A stretch of DNA of 41,112 nt from Clostridia bacterium (GTDB taxonomy: Bacteria; Bacillota; Clostridia; Oscillospirales; CAG-272), in contig JAFTQX010000041.1 of NCBI GenBank assembly GCA_017462545.1, positions 1-41,112 of the forward strand. The letters are read 5' to 3'. Of this stretch, positions 29,608 to 37,006 are shown piece by piece. A model generated the notes under the pieces. The model was given only the letters and a program-made list of their open reading frames with translations, did no database searches and had not been told where the DNA came from. The translations under genes and the position numbers were made by a program. Every line of letters begins with the position of its first letter. Position 1 is the stretch's first letter.

Positions 29608-30521
29608 TGTTGTATATACTCCTTTGCATTGCTTGCGTCGCGCGCGATCTGTGCGCGCAGCGCGTCTATCGTTTCAAATCGGATCTCCCCGCGCAGGCGG
29701 TGGAGAAGAGAGACCGCCAGGGGTCGGCCGTAAATATCCCCCACATCATCCAAAAAATGCGTTTCACAGTTGGGCGTGCCGTCTTCATCCACCGTTGGCC
29801 GTACACCGATGTTGGCAACGCCCGGATGCGGCTGCTCCTCGCCCTCAAGATAGCCAAGCGCGGCGTACACGCCGTGGGCGGGAACCACCATGCCGCGCGA
29901 AATGGGCAGATTGGCCGTCGGCGCGCCGATCCGTCTCCCCAGCTCCTTGCCGTGTGCCACGCACCCGCGCACGGTATACGGCCGCCCCAGCATGCGGGCA
30001 GCCCCCTCGGCATCACCCGCGGCAAGCGCCCTTCGGATCGCGCTGGCGCTGACCGTCTCGCCCGCCACGCATTGCGCTTGCAAAATCACAAGCGGAATGC
30101 GGTGAGCGGCAAGCAGCGTGCGCAGGCAATCGGGGTCGCCCGCGGCGCACGCGCCAAAGCGGAAGTTGTAGCCGCAGCAGACGGCCGCAGCAGACAGGTC
30201 ACGAACGAGGATCTCTTCTGCAAAGTGTGCGGGTGAGAGATCACGGATGGCGGCAAAATCGTAAAGAAAAACGGCATCGATCCCCTGCTCTTCCATCAGA
30301 GAGAGCCGCTCCTCCTCTGACAGGAGACGAGGGGCGTGAGGCTTGAAGCTGCTGTCCTCCGAAAAGCTGAAGACGGCCGTCTCACAGCCAAGACGGTCTC
30401 CCTCTCTCCGCGCGGCGGCAAGAAGTGCCGCATGGCCGATATGCATGCCGTCAAAAAACCCAAGCGCGATCACGCGCGGACGCGCAGGGGGGCGGTCGGT
30501 CGGGATGCGAAAGATCTCCAC
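29586..30521 (-). CDS. ribF: Bifunctional riboflavin kinase / FAD synthetase
   Basis: Phosphorylates riboflavin to FMN and adenylates FMN to FAD. The 311-residue protein has the N-terminal nucleotidyltransferase part (GFFDGMHIGHAALL, CGYNFRFG, VSASAIRRAL) and the C-terminal kinase part (GAPTANLPISRG, 'ANIGVRPTVD', NCETHFLD). GTG at 30521 is chosen because AAAAGGAGAGTGCCC precedes it; the frame extends 18 codons further upstream without a ribosome site. First gene of ribF-prmA-rsmE. Confidence 0.93.
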   Translation of the reverse strand: MEIFRIPTDRPPARPRVIALGFFDGMHIGHAALLAAARREGDRLGCETAVFSFSEDSSFKPHAPRLLSEEERLSLMEEQGIDAVFLYDFAAIRDLSPAHFAEEILVRDLSAAAVCCGYNFRFGACAAGDPDCLRTLLAAHRIPLVILQAQCVAGETVSASAIRRALAAGDAEGAARMLGRPYTVRGCVAHGKELGRRIGAPTANLPISRGMVVPAHGVYAALGYLEGEEQPHPGVANIGVRPTVDEDGTPNCETHFLDDVGDIYGRPLAVSLLHRLRGEIRFETIDALRAQIARDASNAKEYIQQWQNGQS

Positions 30522-30555
30522 GGGCACTCTCCTTTTCAATGGGATGTATGCTTCT

Positions 30556-30583
30556 ATTATACACGATTTTTGCATTTCGTCAA
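30556..30583 (-). promoter_or_regulatory. Promoter of ribF-prmA-rsmE
   Basis: TTGACG (30583-30578), 16-nt spacer, TATAAT (30561-30556) on the minus strand; the leader is too short for an FMN riboswitch. Confidence 0.75.
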
Positions 30584-30674
30584 GGGTGAAGACGCTTTTC
30601 GCCGCGCACTACGCGCGAGATTTGTTTCTGAAATGTTAAAAAACGGTTGAATTGTATCTTTTCTTTGAAGACGG

Positions 30675-30703
30675 TTGTTTTTTGTAATAAAATCCGATAT
30701 AAT
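30675..30703 (+). promoter_or_regulatory. Promoter of the YwaF-like gene
   Basis: TTGTTT (30675-30680), 17-nt spacer, TATAAT (30698-30703). Confidence 0.65.
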
Positions 30704-30733
30704 AACATCAATCATACATAACGAGGTACCCTC

Positions 30734-31543
30734 ATGTTTCAAAATTTTCTGATCTGGGAAGGAGATATGGAGGCAGCCGGCGTAGAGGCCTGCGGCATGT
30801 TTACTCCCACCCATCTGATCGTCACGGTGATCTGCCTTGCCCTTTTGCTGCTTGCCGTGTATTTCTCACGCGGGATACGCGAGGAGCAGCTGCGCCGCGT
30901 GGTGCTGTGCATTGCCGTTTTGGTCACGGTGCTGGAATGCTGCAAGATCGCCTTTAACTGGATCAACGGCGGCCACACGCCAAACCATTGGCTCCCCTTG
31001 ACCTTCTGCTCCTTTTCCACCTACGCCTACTGGACCATCGCCTTTGGGGAAGGTCGGTGGTATGAGGCGGCAAAGGGCTTTATCTGCGGCGGCGGCATCA
31101 TTGCCGGTCTGACCTTTCTCGTCATCCCCATGACCTCGGTCGCCACCTACCCCATGTTCCACCTGCTCTCCTGCTATTCCATGCTCTATCACTCGCTGAT
31201 GATGTATGTAGGTCTGACCTTCGTCACCAACGGCTATTTTCAGTTCAACAAGCATGGCTATAACCGCTATCTTGCCTTTACCCTGCCCGCCTGCCTGCTG
31301 GCACTCGGCGTCAACCTGTTCTACGGCGCGGTATCGGGAGATATTACCACCTGCAATATGATGTTCCTTTCCTCCCCGCATCTTCTGGGCGAGATGATTC
31401 CCTTCATCGGGTGGGTCTATGAGACCATTACGCCGCTCTATACCATCGGCGCGTTGGCCGTTTACCTCATCCTCCCCTTCCTGATCCCCTATGGCGTTGT
31501 CAGGCTGATCGAGCTTATCCGACGCAAAACAAAAAAAGCATAA
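30734..31543 (+). CDS. YwaF-like integral membrane protein
   Basis: A 269-residue membrane protein of the YwaF/TIGR02206 type with about six to seven hydrophobic segments; conserved signs are 'NWLPLTFCSFST'-like loop (HTPNHWLPLTFCSFST) and a central His-rich FHLLSCYSMLYHSLMM. Function unknown; the family has been called a putative integral membrane protein. ATG at 30734 follows ACGAGG with a normal gap; the inner ATG at 30767 has AAGGAG only 2 nt away and is less likely. Divergent from ribF; ends in a terminator. Confidence 0.75.
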   Translation: MFQNFLIWEGDMEAAGVEACGMFTPTHLIVTVICLALLLLAVYFSRGIREEQLRRVVLCIAVLVTVLECCKIAFNWINGGHTPNHWLPLTFCSFSTYAYWTIAFGEGRWYEAAKGFICGGGIIAGLTFLVIPMTSVATYPMFHLLSCYSMLYHSLMMYVGLTFVTNGYFQFNKHGYNRYLAFTLPACLLALGVNLFYGAVSGDITTCNMMFLSSPHLLGEMIPFIGWVYETITPLYTIGALAVYLILPFLIPYGVVRLIELIRRKTKKA

Positions 31544-31549
31544 CGAGCC

Positions 31550-31578
31550 AAGCATCCCCCGCTGTGCGGGGGATGCTT
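31550..31578 (+). terminator. Terminator of the YwaF-like gene
   Basis: AAGCATCCCCCGC pairs with GCGGGGGATGCTT around a TGT loop. Confidence 0.75.
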
Positions 31579-31626
31579 GTTGCTTATGGCTTGGCCATAG
31601 GGGATGCAAAAAATGCCGTCCATCTC

Positions 31627-31655
31627 TTGACTTTGCCCCCTTCTTCGCATATAAT
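31627..31655 (+). promoter_or_regulatory. Promoter of the AraC-family gene
   Basis: TTGACT (31627-31632), 17-nt spacer, TATAAT (31650-31655). Confidence 0.8.
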
Positions 31656-31702
31656 GGAGAAAAACGACATGCGAAAACGGCATAAAGTATGGAGATTTTG
31701 GC

Positions 31703-32509
31703 ATGATTATAGAAAGAAACTCCCCCTTTGCGCGAGAAACCGAGAAGATCAATATGCATATTTCGGATATCGCCTATGCCTATCTTGACCGAAACTGGAA
31801 CAACAAAAACGCCCGCGCGGCCTACACGCGCATCTATTATGTGCACCGTGGGCGGGGCGAGATCGCCTATGGCGATCGCCGCGTGGCGCTGCTTTCGGGC
31901 AATATCTACATCATCCCCGCGGGGCTTGATTTTTCCTACAGCTGCGAGGATTCTCTAGAAAAGCTGTACTGCCACGTCAACCTGTTTTGCTATAACCGCA
32001 CCGACCTGCTCTCCGACCTGCACGAGTGCGTGGTGCTCTCTGACCGTCGGGCAGAGATCGACCGTGCCATTGCCTGCTGGCGGGCAGGAGATGTGCAGGG
32101 CGCGCTGCAGCTGAAGGAGATGATCCTACGTACGGCGACCGAGGCTGTCACCGCCGCAGGGCGACCGCATGAGGAGATCCGCACCTACAGCCCGCTGATC
32201 CGCGCGGCGGTCACTTATATTGAAAAAAATCTGCGCGCCGACCTGACAGCAACCGCGCTTTCCACCGCCCTCTTTGTCTCAAAGAGCCGCTTGCAAAAAA
32301 CCTTTCGCACCGAGATGGGCACGCCGCTTGGCCAATACATTACCGCACGGGTGCTGACGGTGGCCGAGGAAAAGCTGCGCCTCTCTCGCCATACCATTCG
32401 TGAGATCAGCGACTCGCTCGGCTTTTGTGATCGGTTTTATTTTTCCCGCGTGTTCGCCGCGCACTTTGGCATCTCGCCCGCCAAATACCGTAAAAACATA
32501 AGCCTGTAG
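31703..32509 (+). CDS. AraC-family transcriptional regulator
   Basis: A 268-residue regulator. About 1-110 is a cupin-type sensing domain (YYVHRGRGEIAYGDRRVALLSGNIYIIPAG), and about 170-268 the two-helix-turn-helix DNA-binding domain (SRLQKTFRTEMGTPLGQYI, then IREISDSLGFCDRFYFSRVF and GISPAKYRK). Such proteins usually activate sugar-use genes in response to a small molecule. GGAG with an 8-nt gap precedes the ATG. Single gene, no sugar genes adjoin, so its target cannot be named. Ends in TAG. A weak TTCCC/GGGAA hairpin lies at 32514-32526. Confidence 0.87.
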   Translation: MIIERNSPFARETEKINMHISDIAYAYLDRNWNNKNARAAYTRIYYVHRGRGEIAYGDRRVALLSGNIYIIPAGLDFSYSCEDSLEKLYCHVNLFCYNRTDLLSDLHECVVLSDRRAEIDRAIACWRAGDVQGALQLKEMILRTATEAVTAAGRPHEEIRTYSPLIRAAVTYIEKNLRADLTATALSTALFVSKSRLQKTFRTEMGTPLGQYITARVLTVAEEKLRLSRHTIREISDSLGFCDRFYFSRVFAAHFGISPAKYRKNISL

Positions 32510-32557
32510 GAGATTCCCTGCGGGAAATTGTTTGGTGCTCGGTTGCGGATTCTTATT

Positions 32558-32772
32558 GTCATTCTGAATCCCCTTGTGGGGTGAAGAATCTTTTCGAGCG
32601 GAGCGAGAAATTCCTTTCGCTTTGTTACTTGTTTCGCCTTACGGCGAAAAGATCCTTCACTTCGTTCAGGATGACAGGATAGAAAAGGATGGCGAAAAGA
32701 TCTCTCCCGAGGACACTTCCTCGCGGCTACGCCGCTCACGGCGCTTCGCTTACGCTCAGGATGACAGGTTGA
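32558..32772. repeat. STAR-like palindromic element(s)
   Basis: GTCATTCTGAATCCC with GAAGAATCTTTTCG, and later AAAAGATCCTTCACTTCGTTCAGGATGACAG, are inverted versions of each other. A second set of arms ends TCAGGATGACAGGTTGAGG. The whole 32510-33378 gap holds repeats only (this one, family R blocks, family K hairpins); no gene seen. Confidence 0.6.
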
Positions 32773-32801
32773 GGAGTGGACACAGAGAAAGATGCGGCAT
32801 A

Positions 32802-32847
32802 ACCGTAAGCGTTACCCCCTGCGGACCGTCCGGAGGCCGGTCCCTAC
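32802..32847. repeat. Interspersed repeat, family R, tail block alone
   Basis: ACCGTAAGCGTTACCCCCT followed by GCGGACCGTCCGGAGGCCGGTCCCTAC-type sequence. The same block is in the copy ending near 33212 and, degenerate, in the copy at 12224. Confidence 0.6.
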
Positions 32848-33027
32848 GGTGGTAGGTGCATCCGGTTTTGTAGGGACCGGCTCTCATTGCGATTCGGTTC
32901 CTCCTAAAGAGGACTTCCTCGCGGCTTTGCCGCTCAGGGCGCACATCGGAGGTCTGACAGCCCACCGGGCTGTCATTCAAGACCCTCGCGCCGTCCCGCT
33001 GCGCTCCACTACCCGGACGGTCCGTTC

Positions 33028-33212
33028 GGTGCCAATTTCGCGATAGCGAAATGGGTTCCGTGCGGTTCACTCCAAAGCGAGAGCCTGCCCTACTCCGTCA
33101 CCCTGCCGTGTAACCTATTTCGGCGTTGTACCGAGTGTGGCAACCAACAAAAAAGTCCGACCATAGCCGTAGGTGTTATCCCCTGCGGACCGTCGAGGAC
33201 GCCGGTCCCTAC
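33028..33212. repeat. Interspersed repeat, family R, longest copy
   Basis: Starts GGTGCCAATTTCGC with hairpin TTTCGC-GATA-GCGAAA (33036-33051), then GTCACCCTGCCGTGTAACCT (33097-33116), CGGCGTTGTACCGAGTGTGGCA (33121-33142), and the CCCTGCGGACCGTCGAGGACG block ending with GGTCCCTAC. All blocks keep the order seen at 12087 and 35411. Confidence 0.7.
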
Positions 33213-33235
33213 AGTGTTCTTGCGGGTCACCTTAT

Positions 33236-33352
33236 CTTTTTTCAAAGGTTTTTGAAGGTGCGGAAACTTTTTGCAAAAAGTTTCTGCATCTCCTCCGCCC
33301 TTTTACAAAAAGCCTCTCGCACCTCCCTCGTCCTTTTTTCAAAAAGTTTTCA
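33236..33352. repeat. Paired-hairpin repeat, family K, copy 3
   Basis: TTTTTTCAAAGGTTTTTGAAGGTGCGG, then GAAACTTTTTGCAAAAAGTTTC, then two further CTTTTT/AAAAAG units; it ends 27 nt before the mnmA ATG, immediately before its ribosome site. Confidence 0.6.
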
Positions 33353-33378
33353 CCATCCCCCTAATAAAAGGAGCTTAC

Positions 33379-34437
33379 ATGACACAAGCAAACCGTGCCC
33401 TGGTCGCGATGAGCGGCGGGGTAGATTCAGCCGTGACGGCGCATCTTGTCCGTGCGCGCGGCTATGAGGCCATTGGCGTGACGATGCGCCTTGCGCGGCA
33501 GGAGAACGCCTGCTGCTCGGAGCAGGACATTGGCGATGCCGCCGCCATTGCCGCCTCGCTTGGCATGGCGCACGAGGTCTCTGACCTTTCCGCCCTGTTT
33601 GAGGAGAAGGTCATTCTCCCCTTCATTGAGGCCTACGAAAACGGTCGCACACCCAACCCGTGTGTTGCGTGCAACCGCTATTTGAAGTTTGAGGCGCTCT
33701 ATCGCTACGGGCGCGCGCGGGGCTATGACGTGATCGCCACCGGGCACTACGCCCGCATTCGCTATGATGAGGAGAGCGGCCGCTATCTGCTGCTGCGAGC
33801 GGCCGACCCGCAAAAGGATCAGAGCTACGTGCTCTACAACCTCACCCAAGACCAGCTGGCGCACATGCTCTTTCCCTTAGGCGAGCTGACCAAGACCGAG
33901 GTGCGGCAGATGGCCGCCGCGCTCGGCTTTCCCAATGCCGAAAAGCATGACAGCCAGGACATCTGCTTTGTGCCGGACGGTGACTATGCCGCCTTTATCG
34001 AGCAGCGCACAGGCAAGACCTATCCCCCGGGCGACTTTGTCGGGCCGGATGGGCGGGTTCTCGGGCAGCACCGCGGCATCATTCGCTACACGCTTGGGCA
34101 GCGAAAGGGGCTTGGGCTGGCGCTTCCCGCGCCGCTGTACGTCTGCGGACTGGATCTGCAGGAAAACCGCGTGCTGCTGGGCGAGGAGCGCGATCTGTAC
34201 AAAAGGACACTGCTGGCGCACGACCTGAACCTGATCACCGCCGCGCGGTGGGATCAGCCGCAGCGGCTCTCTGCCCGCGTGCGCTATCGGCAAAAGGAGC
34301 AGCCGGCCACGGTCAGGCTGATTGACACGGACACGCTGCAGGTCGAGTTTGACGAGCCGCAGCGCGCGATCACGCGCGGGCAGGCAGTCGTGCTGTATGA
34401 TGGAGATATCGTTGCAGGCGGCGGCGTGATCGCCTAA
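33379..34437 (+). CDS. mnmA: tRNA-specific 2-thiouridylase
   Basis: Thiolates U34 of the tRNAs for Lys, Glu and Gln using ATP and persulfide sulfur. The 352-residue protein has the PP-loop SGGVDS (12-17), the first catalytic cysteine Cys98 in PNPCVACN and the second Cys196 in DICFV. The start at 33379 follows AAAGGAGCTTAC; the frame upstream reads through the family K repeat and is not coding. It precedes cysK by 17 nt, an operon that pairs sulfur use with cysteine supply. No cysteine desulfurase is visible. Confidence 0.95.
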   Translation: MTQANRALVAMSGGVDSAVTAHLVRARGYEAIGVTMRLARQENACCSEQDIGDAAAIAASLGMAHEVSDLSALFEEKVILPFIEAYENGRTPNPCVACNRYLKFEALYRYGRARGYDVIATGHYARIRYDEESGRYLLLRAADPQKDQSYVLYNLTQDQLAHMLFPLGELTKTEVRQMAAALGFPNAEKHDSQDICFVPDGDYAAFIEQRTGKTYPPGDFVGPDGRVLGQHRGIIRYTLGQRKGLGLALPAPLYVCGLDLQENRVLLGEERDLYKRTLLAHDLNLITAARWDQPQRLSARVRYRQKEQPATVRLIDTDTLQVEFDEPQRAITRGQAVVLYDGDIVAGGGVIA

Positions 34438-34454
34438 CCAAAGGAGGATACACC

Positions 34455-35372
34455 ATGCGTATTTATGATTCGATAGCCGACATGATCGGCAAAACCCCGC
34501 TGCTTTCGCTTGGCGAAATGGGCGGAAGGGCAACCCTTTTGGCCAAGGCCGAGGGGCAAAACCCCGGTGGTTCGGCCAAGGATCGCGTAGCACTAGAAAT
34601 GCTGGAGCGTGCCGCGCGCGAGGGCAGACTTGCCCCCGGCGGCACGGTGATCGAGCCAACCTCGGGCAACACGGGCATCGGCCTTGCGGCCGTGTGCGCC
34701 TCGCGGGGCTACCGCGCGGTGATCGTGATGCCGGATAGCATGTCGCGCGAGCGGCAGATGCTGGTGCGCGCCTACGGTGCCGAGCTGGTGCTCACGCAGG
34801 GGAAGGACGGCATGAGCGGCGCGATCGCGCGGGCAGAGGAGATCCTTGCCGCCACACCCGGGGCGATCATCGCGGGGCAGTTTGAAAACCCCGCCAATCC
34901 CCTGGCGCACTATCAGACCACAGGCCCCGAGATCTGGGAGGATACCGACGGAACGGTGGATATCTTCGTTGCCGGGGTCGGCACGGGCGGCACGCTCAGC
35001 GGTGTTGGCCGCTACCTGAAAGAAAAAAAGCCGAGCGTGCGCGTCATCGCCGTTGAGCCGGCAGACTCGCCCCTGCTCTCCGAGGGCAGAGCGGGCGCGC
35101 ATAAGCTCCAGGGCATCGGCGCGAATTTTGTCCCCACCACGCTTGACCGCACCATCTATGATGAAATCATCCCCGTCAGCACCGAGCAGGCCTATGCCGC
35201 CGCGCGCGACCTGGCACGAGGCAAGGGATTTTTGTGCGGTATCTCGGGCGGCGCGGCACTTGCCGCCGCACGCGCGGTCTGTGCAAGAGAAGAAAACGCA
35301 GGCAAGACGGTGGTCGTTTTGCTGCCCGATACGGGGGAGCGGTATCTCTCAACCGATCTGTTCGGGGAGTGA
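34455..35372 (+). CDS. cysK: Cysteine synthase A (O-acetylserine sulfhydrylase)
   Basis: Makes cysteine from O-acetylserine and sulfide; PLP-dependent fold type II, 305 residues. Visible: IGKTPLLSL, PLP lysine Lys42 in NPGGSAKDR, EPTSGNTGIGLA, GQFENPANP and GTGGTLSGVG. The AAAGGAGGATACACC site and the 17-nt gap to mnmA mark one operon. Serine comes from serC-serA elsewhere in the window. A repeat-filled gap of over 300 bases follows (35373-35683). Confidence 0.95.
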   Translation: MRIYDSIADMIGKTPLLSLGEMGGRATLLAKAEGQNPGGSAKDRVALEMLERAAREGRLAPGGTVIEPTSGNTGIGLAAVCASRGYRAVIVMPDSMSRERQMLVRAYGAELVLTQGKDGMSGAIARAEEILAATPGAIIAGQFENPANPLAHYQTTGPEIWEDTDGTVDIFVAGVGTGGTLSGVGRYLKEKKPSVRVIAVEPADSPLLSEGRAGAHKLQGIGANFVPTTLDRTIYDEIIPVSTEQAYAAARDLARGKGFLCGISGGAALAAARAVCAREENAGKTVVVLLPDTGERYLSTDLFGE

Positions 35373-35410
35373 TAAAAATGCGAGGTGCTTTTTGAAAGGG
35401 CCAAAGCATC

Positions 35411-35536
35411 GGTGCTCGTTTGCGGAACGCAAACAGGTTATCTGCGGTTAACGCTGTGGAGAGCACCGAGCCTGCCTTGTCACCCTGTCGTGATACCTGT
35501 CTGCGGCGTTGTACCGAACGTGGCAGACACAGAGAA
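35411..35536. repeat. Interspersed repeat, family R, copy 3
   Basis: GGTGCTCGTTTGCGGAACGC with hairpin TTTGCG-GAA-CGCAAA (35419-35433), CAGGTTAT, GAGCACCGAGCC, GTCACCCTGTCGTGATACCT (35479-35498) and CGGCGTTGTACCGAACGTGG. The tail block is absent. Family K hairpins follow at 35574-35672; no gene in the gap. Confidence 0.65.
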
Positions 35537-35573
35537 AGCCCCGACACCACCTTTCTCTACCATATTCCTTTCC

Positions 35574-35672
35574 CTTAAAAGTTTTTGAAGGTCTAAGGAA
35601 ACTTTTTTCAAAAAGTTTCCTTTCTTCCCACTCTTTTCAAAAAGTTTCCTTTATTTTCCCCAAAAATTTTTC
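35574..35672. repeat. Paired-hairpin repeat, family K, copy 4
   Basis: CTTAAAAGTTTTTGAAGGTC followed by GGAAACTTTTTTCAAAAAGTTTCC, then two more CAAAAAGTTTCC units; it ends just before the T-box promoter. Confidence 0.6.
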
Positions 35673-35683
35673 CGCCATTCCTC

Positions 35684-35712
35684 TTGACAATCCAAAAGCT
35701 TTGTGCTATCAT
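35684..35712 (+). promoter_or_regulatory. Promoter of the T-box / ABC transporter operon
   Basis: TTGACA (35684-35689), 17-nt spacer, TATCAT (35707-35712). Confidence 0.85.
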
Positions 35713-35718
35713 ATGCCC

Positions 35719-35965
35719 AAACCGATGAAGCAGAAAAAAGACGGAGAGCTTCTTCCAAGCGAGCGGGGGACGGTGCGAGCCCCGTATGAGGTGCCGTGTC
35801 ATATGGGCTGTGGAGGTCAGCGTTCAATGCGCTGCGGGGGCTCCCGTCACAGGGCAAGGGATATGTCGGTATCCTGCAGAGGGGCAAGCAATTGCCTAAA
35901 ACCAAGGTGGCACCGCGATTTTTTTAAGTCGCCCTTGATTTTTTCAAGGGCGCTTTTTGTTTTTC
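35719..35965 (+). ncRNA. T-box leader (probably tRNA-Trp responsive) with terminator
   Basis: Contains the T-box sequence AACCAAGGTGGCACCGCG (35900-35917) followed by an intrinsic terminator: CGCCCTTGA (35930-35938) with TCAAGGGCG (35944-35952), then CTTTTTGTTTTT. The acceptor-binding bulge is TGGC, pairing with a GCCA end, that is, a tRNA with discriminator G; bacterial tRNA-Trp has G there. Upstream, GGAGAGC and a GGGG-loop-CCCC hairpin (ACGGTGCGAG loop) fit Stem I. The specifier could not be fixed: TGG triplets lie at 35804-35806 and 35811-35813. Uncharged tRNA should prevent termination and turn the importer on. Confidence 0.88.
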
Positions 35966-36031
35966 TTGGCAAAAAGCGCTCAAACCGACCGCACACCAAC
36001 CCACAAAGCAGAAAAAACGGAGGAAAAAATC

Positions 36032-37003
36032 ATGAAACGTACGCTTTCCATCATCATCGCACTCGCACTTCTCGCCCTTGTTCCGCTTACGCTCGGCTCC
36101 TGCGGAGACGAAAAGCCGATCATTGGCATTATGCAATTTGGCTCGCACGCCTCGCTCAACAACTGCTACACCGGCATCACGCAGGCGCTGGAATCGGCAG
36201 GCATCACGGCGGAGGGCTACACCATAGAACGCATTGACAGCAACTTTGACCCGGCCGTTGCGCAAACACAGGCCAACACGCTGGTCAACCGCGGCGCACG
36301 CATCATCCTTGCCATTGCCACCCCCTCGGCGGTGGCGGCTGCCAACGCGGCGGCTGACAGCGGCATTCCGGTCGTTTTCTGCGCGGTGACCGATGCCTCC
36401 ACCATGGAAAACTACCAAAACATCACCGGTGCCTCGGACGTGCCGCGCTTTGAAAAGCAGCTTGACGTTGTGACCGCCTTTATGGGCAAGGAGACACTGA
36501 AGATCGGCGTTCTCTACTCCACCGAGGAATCCAGCTCTCCCTATCAGATCACCCAGCTGAAGGCGGCAGCCGCCGCACGCGGCACGGGCATAGAGATCCT
36601 TGATCGCGCCGTTTCCGACATCAGCACCATCGACACGCAGGTCAATGCCTTGATCGACGCGGGCGTGGATTGCTTCATCAACCTGCTGGACAACACCATT
36701 GTCGGCAAGCTGGAAAGCAACATCCTTCCCATCACCCGTGAGGCGCGCATTCCCGTCTTCGGCTCGGAGATTGAACAGGTACGCCTTGGCTGCGTGGCCT
36801 CTGCCTCGATCGACTATATTGCCGTCGGACAGCTGGCAGGCGAGGCCGCTGCCGCCATCCTTGGCGGCAAGCGGGCGGGCGACATTCCCACCGCCGTCAT
36901 CACCGACCCGCAAATCTACTACAACAGCGAGGCCTGCGCGAGCCTTGGGCTGATCATTCCCACCGTGCTGCAGGCGACCGACGTAGCCGCAGAGGAGAGG
37001 TGA
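36032..37003 (+). CDS. ABC importer substrate-binding lipoprotein (TrpX-like)
   Basis: A 323-residue secreted lipoprotein of the ABC_sub_bind family (two-lobe periplasmic-binding fold): signal peptide with lipobox LGSC (Cys24), then IIGIMQFGSHASLNNCYTG and a second lobe with 'KIGVLYSTEESSSPYQI' and TAVITDPQIYYNSEA. This family includes TrpX of the TrpXYZ tryptophan importer. The ATG at 36032 follows ACGGAGG; the frame extends 25 codons into the T-box leader. First of three genes: 37007 begins 3 nt after its stop. Tryptophan as ligand is supported by the upstream T-box, not by the protein itself. Confidence 0.9.
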   Translation: MKRTLSIIIALALLALVPLTLGSCGDEKPIIGIMQFGSHASLNNCYTGITQALESAGITAEGYTIERIDSNFDPAVAQTQANTLVNRGARIILAIATPSAVAAANAAADSGIPVVFCAVTDASTMENYQNITGASDVPRFEKQLDVVTAFMGKETLKIGVLYSTEESSSPYQITQLKAAAAARGTGIEILDRAVSDISTIDTQVNALIDAGVDCFINLLDNTIVGKLESNILPITREARIPVFGSEIEQVRLGCVASASIDYIAVGQLAGEAAAAILGGKRAGDIPTAVITDPQIYYNSEACASLGLIIPTVLQATDVAAEER

Positions 37004-37006
37004 GCG

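Noticed and set aside
30584-30733. A possible FMN riboswitch before ribF
   Set aside because: The promoter at 30556-30583 leaves a leader of only about 30 nt, and no FMN-aptamer pattern is present.
33271-33378. N-terminal extension of mnmA
   Set aside because: It covers the family K hairpins; the family start and ribosome site are at 33379.
12087-35536. Possible CRISPR array from the repeated blocks
   Set aside because: Copies are kilobases apart, of mixed length, with no regular spacers and no cas genes.
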